This document shows positions 39,363 to 47,640 of a stretch of 64,000 nt of DNA, piece by piece. Positions within the stretch are counted from its first letter, which is position 1, and every line of letters starts with the position of its first letter. The stretch comes from an uncultured Bacteroidales bacterium (lineage in GTDB: Bacteria > Bacteroidota > Bacteroidia > Bacteroidales > Bacteroidaceae). The notes below the pieces were generated by a model. The model did no database searches and was not told the origin of the DNA. It worked only from the letters and a program-made list of their open reading frames with translations. The DNA is taken from positions 1 to 64,000 of the forward strand of contig CADCDP010000005.1 in the NCBI GenBank assembly GCA_902800305.1, in the 5' to 3' direction. Position numbers and translations under genes: made by a program.

Positions 39363-41672
39363 TTATAGGCTCTTCAGCTTCACAGCCCCCTTCATCGACG
39401 TGCCTTTCACTTCCACCTCGATAGAGCCAGCTTTGGGTGTGGTGCGCACGACGACGATGGCACGGCCTTTCCACGTTGTGACACAGGCAGAAGTGGAGGG
39501 TTCTCGGTCTTTCAAATCGGCTGAAGCGGCAGCCATCAGGATGCCTTGACCTGCGACATTGACCGTACAAGGAATAGCTGCATCGGGCACCACACGACCT
39601 TCCTTGTCAAGCACCTCTACAACGATGAAAGCCAAGTCTTGTCCACCAGCCTTTATCCGAGTGCGGTCGGGCGTGAGACGCAACTGAGCGGGTGCGCCAG
39701 CTGTGGCGAGCGTGGTGGCATCACCTTCGGAGGTGACGGCTCGGAGAGTGCCAGCTTCGTAGGGGAGAGTGAAGACAGCTTTCCACTGGGTGGAGCGGCT
39801 GACGGACTTCTTTTCAATCAAGCGGTCGTTGAGGTAGAGGCTCACTTCGGGGGCTTTGGTGTAAACTTCCACCTCGATGGGTTTGCCTTCCCAACCCGTC
39901 CATGTCCACGACTCCCAAGTAGGCCACACGCTCCACATGGTCGTCTTGATTTCGCCGACGTAGCCATTAGGCTCTTTCACCGCCATGTAGAGACCTTTGG
40001 GGCTGTTCCAAAGCAGGTCACGGTAGTGGCTGATGGGCTTGCGCCAACCTGTCACATCGACATCGCCACAGGGTGCTCCGTGCCAATCGGGCTGTCCACC
40101 TTCTATCCATGACTCACCCTCACGTTCACCCTTGTAGTAATTGCGACCGATGCCCGACTCGCCCAGATAGTCGAGTCCTGTCCAAACGATGTCGCCCACC
40201 ACGTAGGGGAAGTCGTTCGTAATGGTCCAGTTCTGGAAGGCATCACGCGGATAGCTCTCCGTCTGCCAGATAACACGCTTGGGGTCACGCTCGTGGTCGG
40301 AGGCATGTTTGAATATCATGTAGTTGTAGCCCACCACATCGAGCACTTCAGCATGGGGGTCGTAGATTTCCCAGTCGCGGTCCCAGGCACAGAGGGCTTC
40401 GGTCACAGGGCGTGTCTTGTCCTTCTCGTGAATGGCTGCCTTCATCTGACGAGCAGTATAGACCACACGGATGTCCTTGCGCTCGATGACCTCGTTGCCG
40501 ATGCTCCACGAGATGACGCAGGGGTGATTCCTGTCGCGCATCACCATCGCATGGATGTCCTCACGGTAGCAGGAGTCGATGACGGTGGAGTAGTCGTAAG
40601 GATTCTTCTGGGTGCGCCAACCGTCGAAAGCTTCGTCGATGACCAGCATACCCAACGAGTCGCAAGCATCGAGGAAAGCACGGGTGCTGGGGTTGTGGGA
40701 CGTGCGGATGAGGTTGAAACCCGCCTCCTTCATCAGCTTCACCTTACGAATCTCGGCTGCATCGAAAGCCATCGCACCCAGTACACCGTCGTCGTGATGC
40801 ACACACGCACCATTGATAAGCACCTTCTTTCCGTTGAGCACAAAACCGTTCTCAGCATCGAAGGAGAAGGTGCGAATGCCAAAGGGAACAGTGAGTTGAG
40901 AAGCCAAGGGGCCTTGTTCGGAGTAGAGTTCCACGATGGCTTCATACAAATGTGGGGCATCGGGTGACCATAGCTTGGGGTTTTTAACGGCGTAGGAGAA
41001 CTCCACAGTTTGGCTTTCGCCAGCCTTCAGGACCACAGATTTCTGCTGCAAATGGTCAATGGAAACCACCGCTTTCTGGTCTTTGTCGCTCTCGTTCTGC
41101 ACCGTCACCTCCACCTTCACAACAGCCTCTTGTTCCGTCACCTTGGGCGTGGTGATAAAGACACCATTCTCGGCAATGTGCAGCGATGGCATCGTCTGCA
41201 ACCACACATGGCGGTAGATGCCAGAGCCTGAGTACCAACGGCAGTTAGGCTGTTGGGAGTTGTCCACCTGCACCACCACTTCGTTCTCGCCCTTCTTCAG
41301 CAGATAGGGTGTGATGTCAACGGTGAAGGGGGTGTAGCCGTAGGCATGTTGTCCTGCCTTCTGTCCGTTGACCAGCACGGTGGCATGTTGATAGACACCC
41401 TCGAAGAGGAGTTTCACCACCTCACCTTTAGGAGTCTTGAAGCGTTTGCGATACTCGCCTTTGCCGGCTTGGAACCAACCACCACCCGTGCCCGTCACAC
41501 CTGTGGCGGGGTCAGGAGCTGTGTAGATGTCCCAGTCGTGGGGGAGGTCAACACGGATGGTCTTGCCATTCTGCGTGAACTGCCAATCGGCATCAAAAAG
41601 GGTCTGCTGCTGAGCAAAGGCACTACAAGAGAGGAAAAGGATGAGTGCCCCTAAAAAGAGTTTTAGTTTCAT
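39363..41672 (-). CDS. Glycoside hydrolase family 2 (beta-galactosidase-like)
   Basis: 769 residues with signal peptide (MKLKLFLGALILFLSCSAFA). GH2 order: jelly-roll sugar-binding domain (HDWD, then RKRFKTPKGEVVKLLFEGVY), immunoglobulin-like domain (about 165-265), barrel with INGACVHHDDGVLGAMAF, SWSIGNEVIE (Glu394, acid/base) and IWQTES (Glu472, nucleophile), then C-terminal beta domains. It is exported and removes terminal beta-linked sugars, most likely galactose. The GT2 gene is 50 bases upstream, possibly the same transcript. Confidence 0.92.
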   Translation of the reverse strand: MKLKLFLGALILFLSCSAFAQQQTLFDADWQFTQNGKTIRVDLPHDWDIYTAPDPATGVTGTGGGWFQAGKGEYRKRFKTPKGEVVKLLFEGVYQHATVLVNGQKAGQHAYGYTPFTVDITPYLLKKGENEVVVQVDNSQQPNCRWYSGSGIYRHVWLQTMPSLHIAENGVFITTPKVTEQEAVVKVEVTVQNESDKDQKAVVSIDHLQQKSVVLKAGESQTVEFSYAVKNPKLWSPDAPHLYEAIVELYSEQGPLASQLTVPFGIRTFSFDAENGFVLNGKKVLINGACVHHDDGVLGAMAFDAAEIRKVKLMKEAGFNLIRTSHNPSTRAFLDACDSLGMLVIDEAFDGWRTQKNPYDYSTVIDSCYREDIHAMVMRDRNHPCVISWSIGNEVIERKDIRVVYTARQMKAAIHEKDKTRPVTEALCAWDRDWEIYDPHAEVLDVVGYNYMIFKHASDHERDPKRVIWQTESYPRDAFQNWTITNDFPYVVGDIVWTGLDYLGESGIGRNYYKGEREGESWIEGGQPDWHGAPCGDVDVTGWRKPISHYRDLLWNSPKGLYMAVKEPNGYVGEIKTTMWSVWPTWESWTWTGWEGKPIEVEVYTKAPEVSLYLNDRLIEKKSVSRSTQWKAVFTLPYEAGTLRAVTSEGDATTLATAGAPAQLRLTPDRTRIKAGGQDLAFIVVEVLDKEGRVVPDAAIPCTVNVAGQGILMAAASADLKDREPSTSACVTTWKGRAIVVVRTTPKAGSIEVEVKGTSMKGAVKLKSL

Positions 41673-41722
41673 AATGGAAATGATTTGTTAGAATTTAAAA
41701 TTGGGTTGATTTCAAAAAAGAT

Positions 41723-42856
41723 TTAATGCTTTGCTGGAGGTATGAGTGCGCTGAACGTTTTCTTCCCCTTCACGTAATACTGCCAAAGCAGGGAGAACTG
41801 CACCCGTTCGGGCACTCGCTCATTCGTACGGAGTTGCTGGATGTGGCGACGGTCTTTGTCGAAGTCGGGACGCATCTTGTGGAAGGAACGACGAGCCTTG
41901 AAGACAGCGGTGCAGTTCTTGAGGTCGCCCTTCAGGAAGAATTGGAAGGCAGCAAGATAGTCGAGGATGCAACGCACACGCATGACACTCCCCAGTTCGC
42001 TGTCGGGCAGGTTCTTGTAGAGCATCAAGAGGTTGTTGCGGAAGTTGAGGAAAGTCTTGCGAGGATTGCCTTGATGAAGTGTGGCTCCCCCCAGATGGTA
42101 GGCACGGCTCTCGGCAATGCAGACGATGGACTTACCCATCGTGCGGAGTCGCCAACAAAGGTCAATCTCCTCCATGTGGGCAAAGAAACGGCTATCCAAT
42201 CCCCCACTCGCCCGCCAGTCGGAAGCACGTACCATCAGCGCGGCTCCCGTACCCCACAACAGCGGTACGGTCTCGTCATACTGCCCCTTGTCCTGCTCCA
42301 CCGTGTCCATCACACGCCCCCGACAGAAGGGGTAGCCATACTTGTCGAGAAAGCCACCAGCAGCACCGGCGTATTCGAAAGACTCAGACCCAGACCCCTT
42401 TCCCGTTTCCCCTAGAGGAGAAAGGCTGTTACCTGGCTCGCCTGTTTCTTCATTGGCAAGGATACCACTCCCTCCCTGTAGGGAGGGCGGGGGGAGGGTC
42501 TTTAACAATTTCGGTTGGCAAGCCCCACACTCTGGATGTTCGTCCATGTACTTGATGAGAGGTGCATCCCAATCCTTTTGCCGTATCTCCACATCGGAAT
42601 TGAGCAGGAGATAATACGCATAGTCGGGCAACTGTGCCAACGCCCTGTTGTACCCCTCCGCAAAACCGAAGTTCTGCTCCAGCACCACGACGGGGACATC
42701 AGGAAACTCATTCAAAAGCATCTGCACACTCCCGTCGGTCGAAGCGTTATCCGCCACAATCACTTCGCCCACGCTGTTCTCCAACACCGAGGGCAAATAC
42801 TGGCGCATCATCTCCGCACCGTTCCAGTTCAATATGACTATCGCAAGTTTCTTCAT
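41723..42856 (-). CDS. Family 2 glycosyltransferase with in-frame palindromic insert
   Basis: 377 residues. GT-A fold signatures: VILNWNGAEMM (7-17), VADNASTDGSVQML (34-47), LLLNSDVEI (83-91, metal-binding DxD position) and GTGAALMVRASDW. It resembles rhamnosyltransferase-like GT2 enzymes of surface polysaccharide synthesis and acts on the cytoplasmic side. Residues about 119-158 (TLPPPSLQGGSG, then NSLSPLGETGKGS) are a foreign in-frame insert encoded by a palindromic element at 42392-42501 between ACQPKLLK and ESFEYAGAAGGF. The leader is about 300 bases long. Confidence 0.88.
   Translation of the reverse strand: MKKLAIVILNWNGAEMMRQYLPSVLENSVGEVIVADNASTDGSVQMLLNEFPDVPVVVLEQNFGFAEGYNRALAQLPDYAYYLLLNSDVEIRQKDWDAPLIKYMDEHPECGACQPKLLKTLPPPSLQGGSGILANEETGEPGNSLSPLGETGKGSGSESFEYAGAAGGFLDKYGYPFCRGRVMDTVEQDKGQYDETVPLLWGTGAALMVRASDWRASGGLDSRFFAHMEEIDLCWRLRTMGKSIVCIAESRAYHLGGATLHQGNPRKTFLNFRNNLLMLYKNLPDSELGSVMRVRCILDYLAAFQFFLKGDLKNCTAVFKARRSFHKMRPDFDKDRRHIQQLRTNERVPERVQFSLLWQYYVKGKKTFSALIPPAKH
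42392..42501 (-). mobile_element. Palindromic element, in frame within the GT2 gene
   Basis: Begins AGACCCC and ends AGGGTCT on the plus strand. It contains GCCCTCCCTACAGGGAGGG and TTTCTCCTCTAGGGGAAACG hairpin parts on the coding strand. It is a diverged relative of the comEC element. Confidence 0.6.
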
Positions 42857-43156
42857 CGAGTCAATAGGCTTACACCAAGAATCTGGTCTTATTTTTTCGA
42901 CCTTAATCTTTATATTTTAATTTAAGTTTCGGCAGTTTCACTTCTTGGGTGTTGTTTTTAAGGCTTTCGCGAAAGCCACTCCTTAACTCCTCAACTCCTT
43001 AGCCTTAAAAATATCCGTCCTTAGAATTGCTCTCTGTGGAGATTTTTTGTCTAAGGAGTAAAGGAGTAAAGGAGTTTTGGCGGCTTGTACGCCGAGTCCT
43101 CCATAACCACTTGAAATCTCAACTTCCGAAAGTTGAGTATTTTAACCTTTTTGCTG
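42857..43156 (-). other. Leader of the GT2 gene with inverted repeats
   Basis: Contains the perfect palindrome GGCTTTCGCGAAAGCC (42962-42977), a 25-base inverted repeat (42978-43002 and 43051-43075, 22 of 25 pairs) made of ACTCCTT words, and CTCAACTT/AAGTTGAG (43118-43137). No gene. Confidence 0.55.
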
Positions 43157-43164
43157 CAAAGGTA
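43157..43164 (-). promoter_or_regulatory. -7 box upstream of the GT2 leader
   Basis: TACCTTTG on the minus strand, 300 bases before the GT2 start. Confidence 0.5.
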
Positions 43165-43274
43165 ACACTTTTTATTTACATACCCAAATAAAGCCGAAAA
43201 ACAAGTTCCATCACATAAAAAGAGGCTCGCCAGTCCTCACGTCTGTACTACAGAACGAGTACTCCAGTACTTGC

Positions 43275-43320
43275 TCGTCAGGACTGCAATCCTCCTTCGA
43301 AAGGATTGCAGTCCTGACGA
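43275..43320. repeat. Perfect 19-bp inverted repeat
   Basis: A 19-base arm (43275-43293, TCGTCAGGACTGCAATCCT) is repeated inverted at 43302-43320, loop CCTTCGAA. Related words (AGGACT, AATCCT) recur at 43231-43240 and 43323-43337. No gene in 43165-43408. Confidence 0.9.
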
Positions 43321-43408
43321 AGGAGGACTCCAATCCTGTCAAACCAAGAATATGGTGTTACCGAATGAACACTAAAGTATTCACAAAGAAGTATTTAAGT
43401 ATTTACCC

Positions 43409-43864
43409 TCATTCTGTCCAGTTGATACGGAACTCGTATCTGTCAAAATCAAGGTTATCGGGCACTCCGGCATGTCGCAAGGCAGTCCGCACCTTTTCCT
43501 GTTCCACGGGTGGCAAAGACCTCTTGCCGCTCCTACGCTCATAGTAAGGGTTACGTCCCCAACATGCCTGCAAATAAAAGCTGAATGCTGCATATTGGCG
43601 TGGCTTCATTTCCTCCTGCATGTTGGTGAATCCCACTGCATAGCGGTCAAACTTCTGTTCACGGAAAAACTCACAATCCTCTCCACCCCTCACGGCTTCA
43701 GGATTATACACATGCAGCACCAGTTCATCCGCTGGCACCATCGTCCGCACGATATGGTGCAGACACCGTCCCGCCAACGGGCAATCAGCATTCAAACACA
43801 GGGCAAAGTTGCCCGGTACATCAGAAAGTTGAAAGGTAGGAACTATAGTTTCATTCATAGTCAT
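43409..43864 (-). CDS. DUF6078-like small protein
   Basis: 151 residues, no signal. The N-terminal part has a Cys pattern LCLNADCPLAGRCLHH (about 22-37). The middle reads GGEDCEFFREQKFDRYAVGF, and the C-terminus RRSGKRSLPPVEQEKVRTAL looks DNA- or RNA-binding in charge. I associate this pattern with Bacteroidota DUF6078, function unknown. It has its own promoter 26 bases upstream. Confidence 0.6.
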   Translation of the reverse strand: MTMNETIVPTFQLSDVPGNFALCLNADCPLAGRCLHHIVRTMVPADELVLHVYNPEAVRGGEDCEFFREQKFDRYAVGFTNMQEEMKPRQYAAFSFYLQACWGRNPYYERRSGKRSLPPVEQEKVRTALRHAGVPDNLDFDRYEFRINWTE

Positions 43865-43889
43865 TAATTGTTTAATCTTTTCCTTTTTG

Positions 43890-43897
43890 CAAAGTTA
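43890..43897 (-). promoter_or_regulatory. -7 box of the DUF6078-like gene
   Basis: TAACTTTG on the minus strand, 26 bases before the start. Confidence 0.6.
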
Positions 43898-43982
43898 AGG
43901 CAAATCTGAAAAAAAACAAACAATCAGATTCCTTTTCCACCCATTTTCCCCTCTTTTCTTTGATTTATTGATGTGAAAAACG

Positions 43983-43990
43983 TAACTTTG
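43983..43990 (+). promoter_or_regulatory. -7 box of the 44007 gene
   Basis: TAACTTTG; with an ATG at 43998 only seven bases downstream the leader would be almost absent, so the ATG at 44007 is preferred. Confidence 0.6.
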
Positions 43991-44006
43991 TCACAAAATG
44001 AGAATC

Positions 44007-44288
44007 ATGGGAAAGAAGAATGAAACAGATAAGGTGAAGTTGAGCGCCTTCCCTGAGGAGGTGGACAAGGATGGCTTGATGTGGTATGGCGAAATGTCGT
44101 ACGAAATGCAGATGGCTGTGCTGTTGCATTACCTGCATGCTGACAAGAAAAATCTGTCAGCAGAGGAGAGGGTGGAAATTATTTATGCGGTGAGGGAGTT
44201 CTTGACAAAGAAAAAATACAGACAGAAGGATGGAGAGGAAATGACAGACCACATGGAATATATGTTTAATCGCAATTCAACAGTATAA
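44007..44288 (+). CDS. Small acidic protein, unrecognised
   Basis: 93 residues from MGKKNETDKVKLSAFPEE, an alternative start at 43998 adding three. Helical, with YEMQMAVLLHYLHADKKNLS and a basic KKKYRQKDGEE stretch. It is followed after three bases by a truncated HNH nuclease fragment, so both may be remnants of one mobile cassette. No function can be given. Confidence 0.55.
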   Translation: MGKKNETDKVKLSAFPEEVDKDGLMWYGEMSYEMQMAVLLHYLHADKKNLSAEERVEIIYAVREFLTKKKYRQKDGEEMTDHMEYMFNRNSTV

Positions 44289-44291
44289 GAT

Positions 44292-44420
44292 ATGGCAAGG
44301 GCAAACTTATGGACACGTGAACAGCTAATAATGGCACTAAATGTGTATTTCAAAATACCATTCAAAGATGCAAAGGAGCGTCACCCTCTTATCCAGAAAT
44401 ATGCCCCACTAATCCATTAG
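44292..44420 (+). pseudogene. Truncated HNH endonuclease (N-terminal 42 residues)
   Basis: Reads MARANLWTREQLIMALNVYF, then KIPFKDAKERHPLIQKYAPL and a stop. This is the N-terminal helical part of the common Bacteroidota HNH nucleases (WTREE...AFNLYxKIPF...HPxIxKYAxLIGRTPSA). The catalytic HNH domain is missing and nothing downstream continues it. Confidence 0.6.
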
Positions 44421-44785
44421 ATGCTCTTCAACCCCATCCACTGCGGCAGCTTACTTTTTCAACGGCAAGAGTGTGTAGTCACACAAATATCTTATCTGAC
44501 AAATATCATCTACAATAATGAAATACAAATTTGAAGTAACACAAACCATCTACATAAAAAATAGAGGTTATGACCAGTGTCGAAAACGAGGCCTACGACA
44601 AGATTGACGAGATTTTTTTGAAATACCTCTTTCTTGCCGTTTCGGGGGCTTTGAGACTATATGTTGTCTAACATTGGGCAAAAAAATAGTAAAACTTGTC
44701 AAACATAAAGAAATTTTCAGTATCTTTGCCATCGTAGAACAATTATATGTCTTCGGACGCACGTACATTTATTTGTTAAAACAAC
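44421..44785. other. Intergenic region
   Basis: No gene supported. A -7 box TATCTTTG at 44721-44728 serves the short secreted-peptide ORF or the GH3 gene behind it. Confidence 0.5.
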
Positions 44786-44956
44786 ATGAAGACATCTAAA
44801 CTATTCACATTGCTTGCAGCACTGATATACACCACGACAGCCTGGGCACAGACCACCACGGAGCTGACGCTTGGTTCACCTCCGACGGGAGCAAGTTCAA
44901 CGAAAAGTTTTCACGCGCAGGCGTATATTAATAATGATAAGAAAATAGTAATTTAA
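44786..44956 (+). CDS. Short ORF with signal peptide, probable remnant of a secreted protein
   Basis: 56 residues beginning MKTSKLFTLLAALIYTTTAW-AQ, a clear signal peptide, then a 34-residue Thr/Ser-rich stretch ending at a stop. It lies downstream of a good promoter (44721) and ends 12 bases before the GH3 lipoprotein. It may be the leftover 5' end of a larger secreted protein, now working as a leader ORF for the GH3 gene. Confidence 0.45.
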   Translation: MKTSKLFTLLAALIYTTTAWAQTTTELTLGSPPTGASSTKSFHAQAYINNDKKIVI

Positions 44957-44968
44957 TAATATAAACGT

Positions 44969-46138
44969 ATGAATAAAAAATTATGGATGCTGATCGCCAT
45001 CCTGACTTGCGGTCTTGTACAAACATCGTGCTCAAGCGATGATGATGATGTAACGCCACCAGCGGACGAGGTGGAAGTGCTGTTGCAGAAGATGACGCTG
45101 CGCGAAAAGGTGGGACAGCTCTTTTATGTCCGTCTGGAGTCGCTCGACCCCACGATAGAATGGACTACCTATTCCGACCTTGCGAATATCAAGACTCAGG
45201 AGCTGACAGAGAACATGAAGCGTGTGAACGAGCAGTATCCCGTAGGCGGTATCATCCTGTATGCTTGGAACATTGAGGACGAGGCACAATTGGCTCGTAT
45301 CATTCCGCAGGTACGTTCATTGAACGGCCATCCGCTGCTCTGCATTGACGAGGAGGGAGGCAAGGTGGCACGCATTGCCAACAATCCGAACTTCGATGTC
45401 GAGAAGTATGAGTCGATGGCTGCTATCGGTGCCACTGGCGACCCACAGAACGCCTACGAATGCGGCAACACCATCGGCTCTTATCTGAAGCGCTACGACT
45501 TTGACATCGACTTCGCTCCTGTGGCCGACGTGAATACTAATTCTGAGAATATCGTCATCGGTCCCCGTGCCTTCAGCGATGATCCTGCCGTAGCTGCACT
45601 GATGGTGACCAGCTATCTGCAAGGTCTGAAGGATGCGGGCATCACAGGCTGTATCAAGCATTTCCCCGGCCACGGTGACACTACGGCCGACACGCACACG
45701 GGTTACGTACAGTCGCTGAAGACTTGGGAGGAGATGAAGGTCTGCGAGATGGTGACCTTCCGTGCAGGCATCCAGTGGGGCTGTCAGCTCATCATGACAG
45801 CCCACATCGCTGTGCCTAATGTCACTGGTTCTACCATCCCCTCAACGCTGTCGTCTATCGTCCTGCAAGACAAGCTGCGCGGCGAGTTGGGCTATCAGAA
45901 CATCATCGTCACCGACGGCATGGAGATGGGAGCAATCACCCAGCACTACACCAGTGCCGAGGCGGCTGTGGGCAGCATACAGGCAGGTGTGGACATCGTG
46001 CTTGGCCCTCGCGACTTCGTCGAGGCCTTCGATGCCGTTATCGCTGCTGTGAACAACGGCACCATTAGCGAGGAACGCATCAACCAGAGCGTACGACGCA
46101 TCCTGAAACTCAGATTAATGAGGGGCATCGAGGGATAA
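44969..46138 (+). CDS. Glycoside hydrolase family 3 lipoprotein (NagZ-like beta-N-acetylhexosaminidase)
   Basis: 389 residues. Lipoprotein signal ending LVQTSC (Cys21) followed by SSDDDD, so surface exposure is likely. Catalytic domain: MTLREKVGQLF (42-52), LLCIDEEGGKVARI (123-136), CIKHFPGHGDT (228-238, the NagZ-type His/Asp loop) and IIVTDGMEMGAI (312-323, nucleophile Asp316). The one-domain form with KHFPGHGDT is typical of beta-N-acetylhexosaminidases that act on peptidoglycan or glycan GlcNAc. The lipid anchor is unusual for a recycling NagZ and suggests a periplasmic or surface role. Confidence 0.9.
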   Translation: MNKKLWMLIAILTCGLVQTSCSSDDDDVTPPADEVEVLLQKMTLREKVGQLFYVRLESLDPTIEWTTYSDLANIKTQELTENMKRVNEQYPVGGIILYAWNIEDEAQLARIIPQVRSLNGHPLLCIDEEGGKVARIANNPNFDVEKYESMAAIGATGDPQNAYECGNTIGSYLKRYDFDIDFAPVADVNTNSENIVIGPRAFSDDPAVAALMVTSYLQGLKDAGITGCIKHFPGHGDTTADTHTGYVQSLKTWEEMKVCEMVTFRAGIQWGCQLIMTAHIAVPNVTGSTIPSTLSSIVLQDKLRGELGYQNIIVTDGMEMGAITQHYTSAEAAVGSIQAGVDIVLGPRDFVEAFDAVIAAVNNGTISEERINQSVRRILKLRLMRGIEG

Positions 46139-46160
46139 GGTGACAAGACGAATCACGTCT

Positions 46161-47525
46161 TTAAGCAACGATTTCGCCCATTAACGCATCTTCCTCTTTG
46201 TTGAATCCGCCAAGTGCCACCTGCACGATTTGGTTGTCGAGGTCGGGACGGTTCGGCACTTCCACGCGGATATAGTTATCGGTAAAACCGTTCATAAAGG
46301 GCTTTCGGGAGGAGGCGTGTTCGAGCAGTACGGGACGTGTGGTGCCGATGAAACGCTGATAGAAGTCGTGAGTCTTCTGTGCCGAAAGTGCGAGGACACG
46401 CTGACTGCGTTCGTGCTTTTCCTGCGACGTGACTATATGGGGAATCTCCAAAGCCTTCGTACCAGCACGCTCAGAATAAGAAAAGACGTGATACTGAGAC
46501 ACATCAACGCTCTGCATGAAGTCGTAGGCACGTTCGAAGTATTCAACTGTCTCACCACGTGTACCGACAATGACATCCACACCAATGAACGCATCAGGCA
46601 TCATGGTGTGGATTCTTTCTATCTTATGGCGAAAGAGTGCCGTATCATACTTGCGGTGCATGAGCCTCAATACCTCGTCGCATCCGCTCTGCAAGGGAAT
46701 GTGGAAATGCGGCATGAAGGCTCTCGATTGGGCACAATACTCGATGATCTCATCGGTCAGCAAGTTCGGTTCGATGCTGGAGATACGGTAACGTTCGATG
46801 TTCTCCACCCCATCAAGTGCCTTCACGAGGTCGAAGAAAGACTCTCCTGTGGAGCGTCCGAAATCACCGATGTTCACACCCGTGATGACGATTTCCCTAC
46901 CCCCTTCCTGTGCCACTTGCCGAGCCTGTTCCACCAAAGACTCGATGCTGCCATTCCGACTCCGCCCACGTGCCATCGGGATGGTACAATAGGTGCAGAA
47001 GTAGTTGCAACCGTCCTGCACTTTCAGAAAATAACGGGTTCTGTCGCCACGCGAACAAGCAGGGGAAAAAGACCCTCTCCCCGACCCTCCCCCATAATGG
47101 GGAGGGAAGCCCCCTCCCCGACCCTCCCCTCTATGGGAGGGAGACCATCCGGTTTGTTGGGTCATTCCTTCGAGTATCATGGGGATGATGTTCCCTTTCT
47201 GCTCATTTCCCAGCACTAAATCCACTCCATCCGTCTCGGTAATCTCCTGCGGCTTCAACTGCGCATAACAACCTGTGACCACCACAAACGCCCCCGGATG
47301 CGACTTCACCAATCGGTGTATCGCCTGTCGGCACTTATGGTCTGCCACTTCCGTCACGCTACACGTGTTCACCACCACAATATCAGCCACCTCTCCTTTC
47401 GCCACCTTCTTCACCCCATAACGTGTCAACTCCTGCGCCACGGTGCTCGTCTCGGCAAAGTTCAATTTACAGCCCAATGTGAAATACGCTGCTTTCTTAC
47501 CCTGCAATATGCTCGAATCAATCAT
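46161..47525 (-). CDS. mtaB: tRNA N6-threonylcarbamoyladenosine (t6A37) methylthiotransferase with in-frame palindromic insert
   Basis: 454 residues. N-terminal UPF0004 cluster cysteines Cys19 (TLGCKLNFAET), Cys55 (NTCSVT) and Cys86 (TGCYAQ); radical SAM cysteines in QDGCNYFCTYCTIPMARG (173, 177, 180); C-terminal TRAM part. MtaB makes ms2t6A37 in tRNA. Residues about 124-158 (WSPSHRGEGRGGGFPPHYGG, then SGRGSF) are an insert encoded by a palindromic element at 47070-47163, immediately before DRTRYFLKVQDGC; the frame stays open. Divergent from the porin gene. Confidence 0.93.
   Translation of the reverse strand: MIDSSILQGKKAAYFTLGCKLNFAETSTVAQELTRYGVKKVAKGEVADIVVVNTCSVTEVADHKCRQAIHRLVKSHPGAFVVVTGCYAQLKPQEITETDGVDLVLGNEQKGNIIPMILEGMTQQTGWSPSHRGEGRGGGFPPHYGGGSGRGSFSPACSRGDRTRYFLKVQDGCNYFCTYCTIPMARGRSRNGSIESLVEQARQVAQEGGREIVITGVNIGDFGRSTGESFFDLVKALDGVENIERYRISSIEPNLLTDEIIEYCAQSRAFMPHFHIPLQSGCDEVLRLMHRKYDTALFRHKIERIHTMMPDAFIGVDVIVGTRGETVEYFERAYDFMQSVDVSQYHVFSYSERAGTKALEIPHIVTSQEKHERSQRVLALSAQKTHDFYQRFIGTTRPVLLEHASSRKPFMNGFTDNYIRVEVPNRPDLDNQIVQVALGGFNKEEDALMGEIVA
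47070..47163 (+). mobile_element. Palindromic element, in frame within mtaB
   Basis: Begins AGACCCTCTCCCC, contains CCTCCCCCATAATGGGGAGG, then a partially repeated second hairpin (CCTCCCCTCTATGGGAGGG) and ends GAGACCATCCGGTTTGTT. Read in a different frame from the comEC copy. Confidence 0.75.
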
Positions 47526-47543
47526 CTTTTTTAGTTTTGCTTA

Positions 47544-47602
47544 CAAAGTTAAACATTTTATTACATTTCTTTTGGCAGAATGACAAGGAAAGTGTAACTT
47601 TG
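47544..47602. promoter_or_regulatory. Divergent promoters of mtaB and the porin gene
   Basis: TAACTTTG on the minus strand (47544-47551) for mtaB and TAACTTTG on the plus strand (47595-47602) for the porin-symporter pair. Confidence 0.65.
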
Positions 47603-47640
47603 CCTAAAATTTTGATAGAAAAACAATACAAAACAAGATT

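Noticed and set aside
44570-44671. 33-residue ORF starting MTSVENEAYDKIDEIF
   Set aside because: No promoter at a suitable distance and no known family; kept as intergenic.
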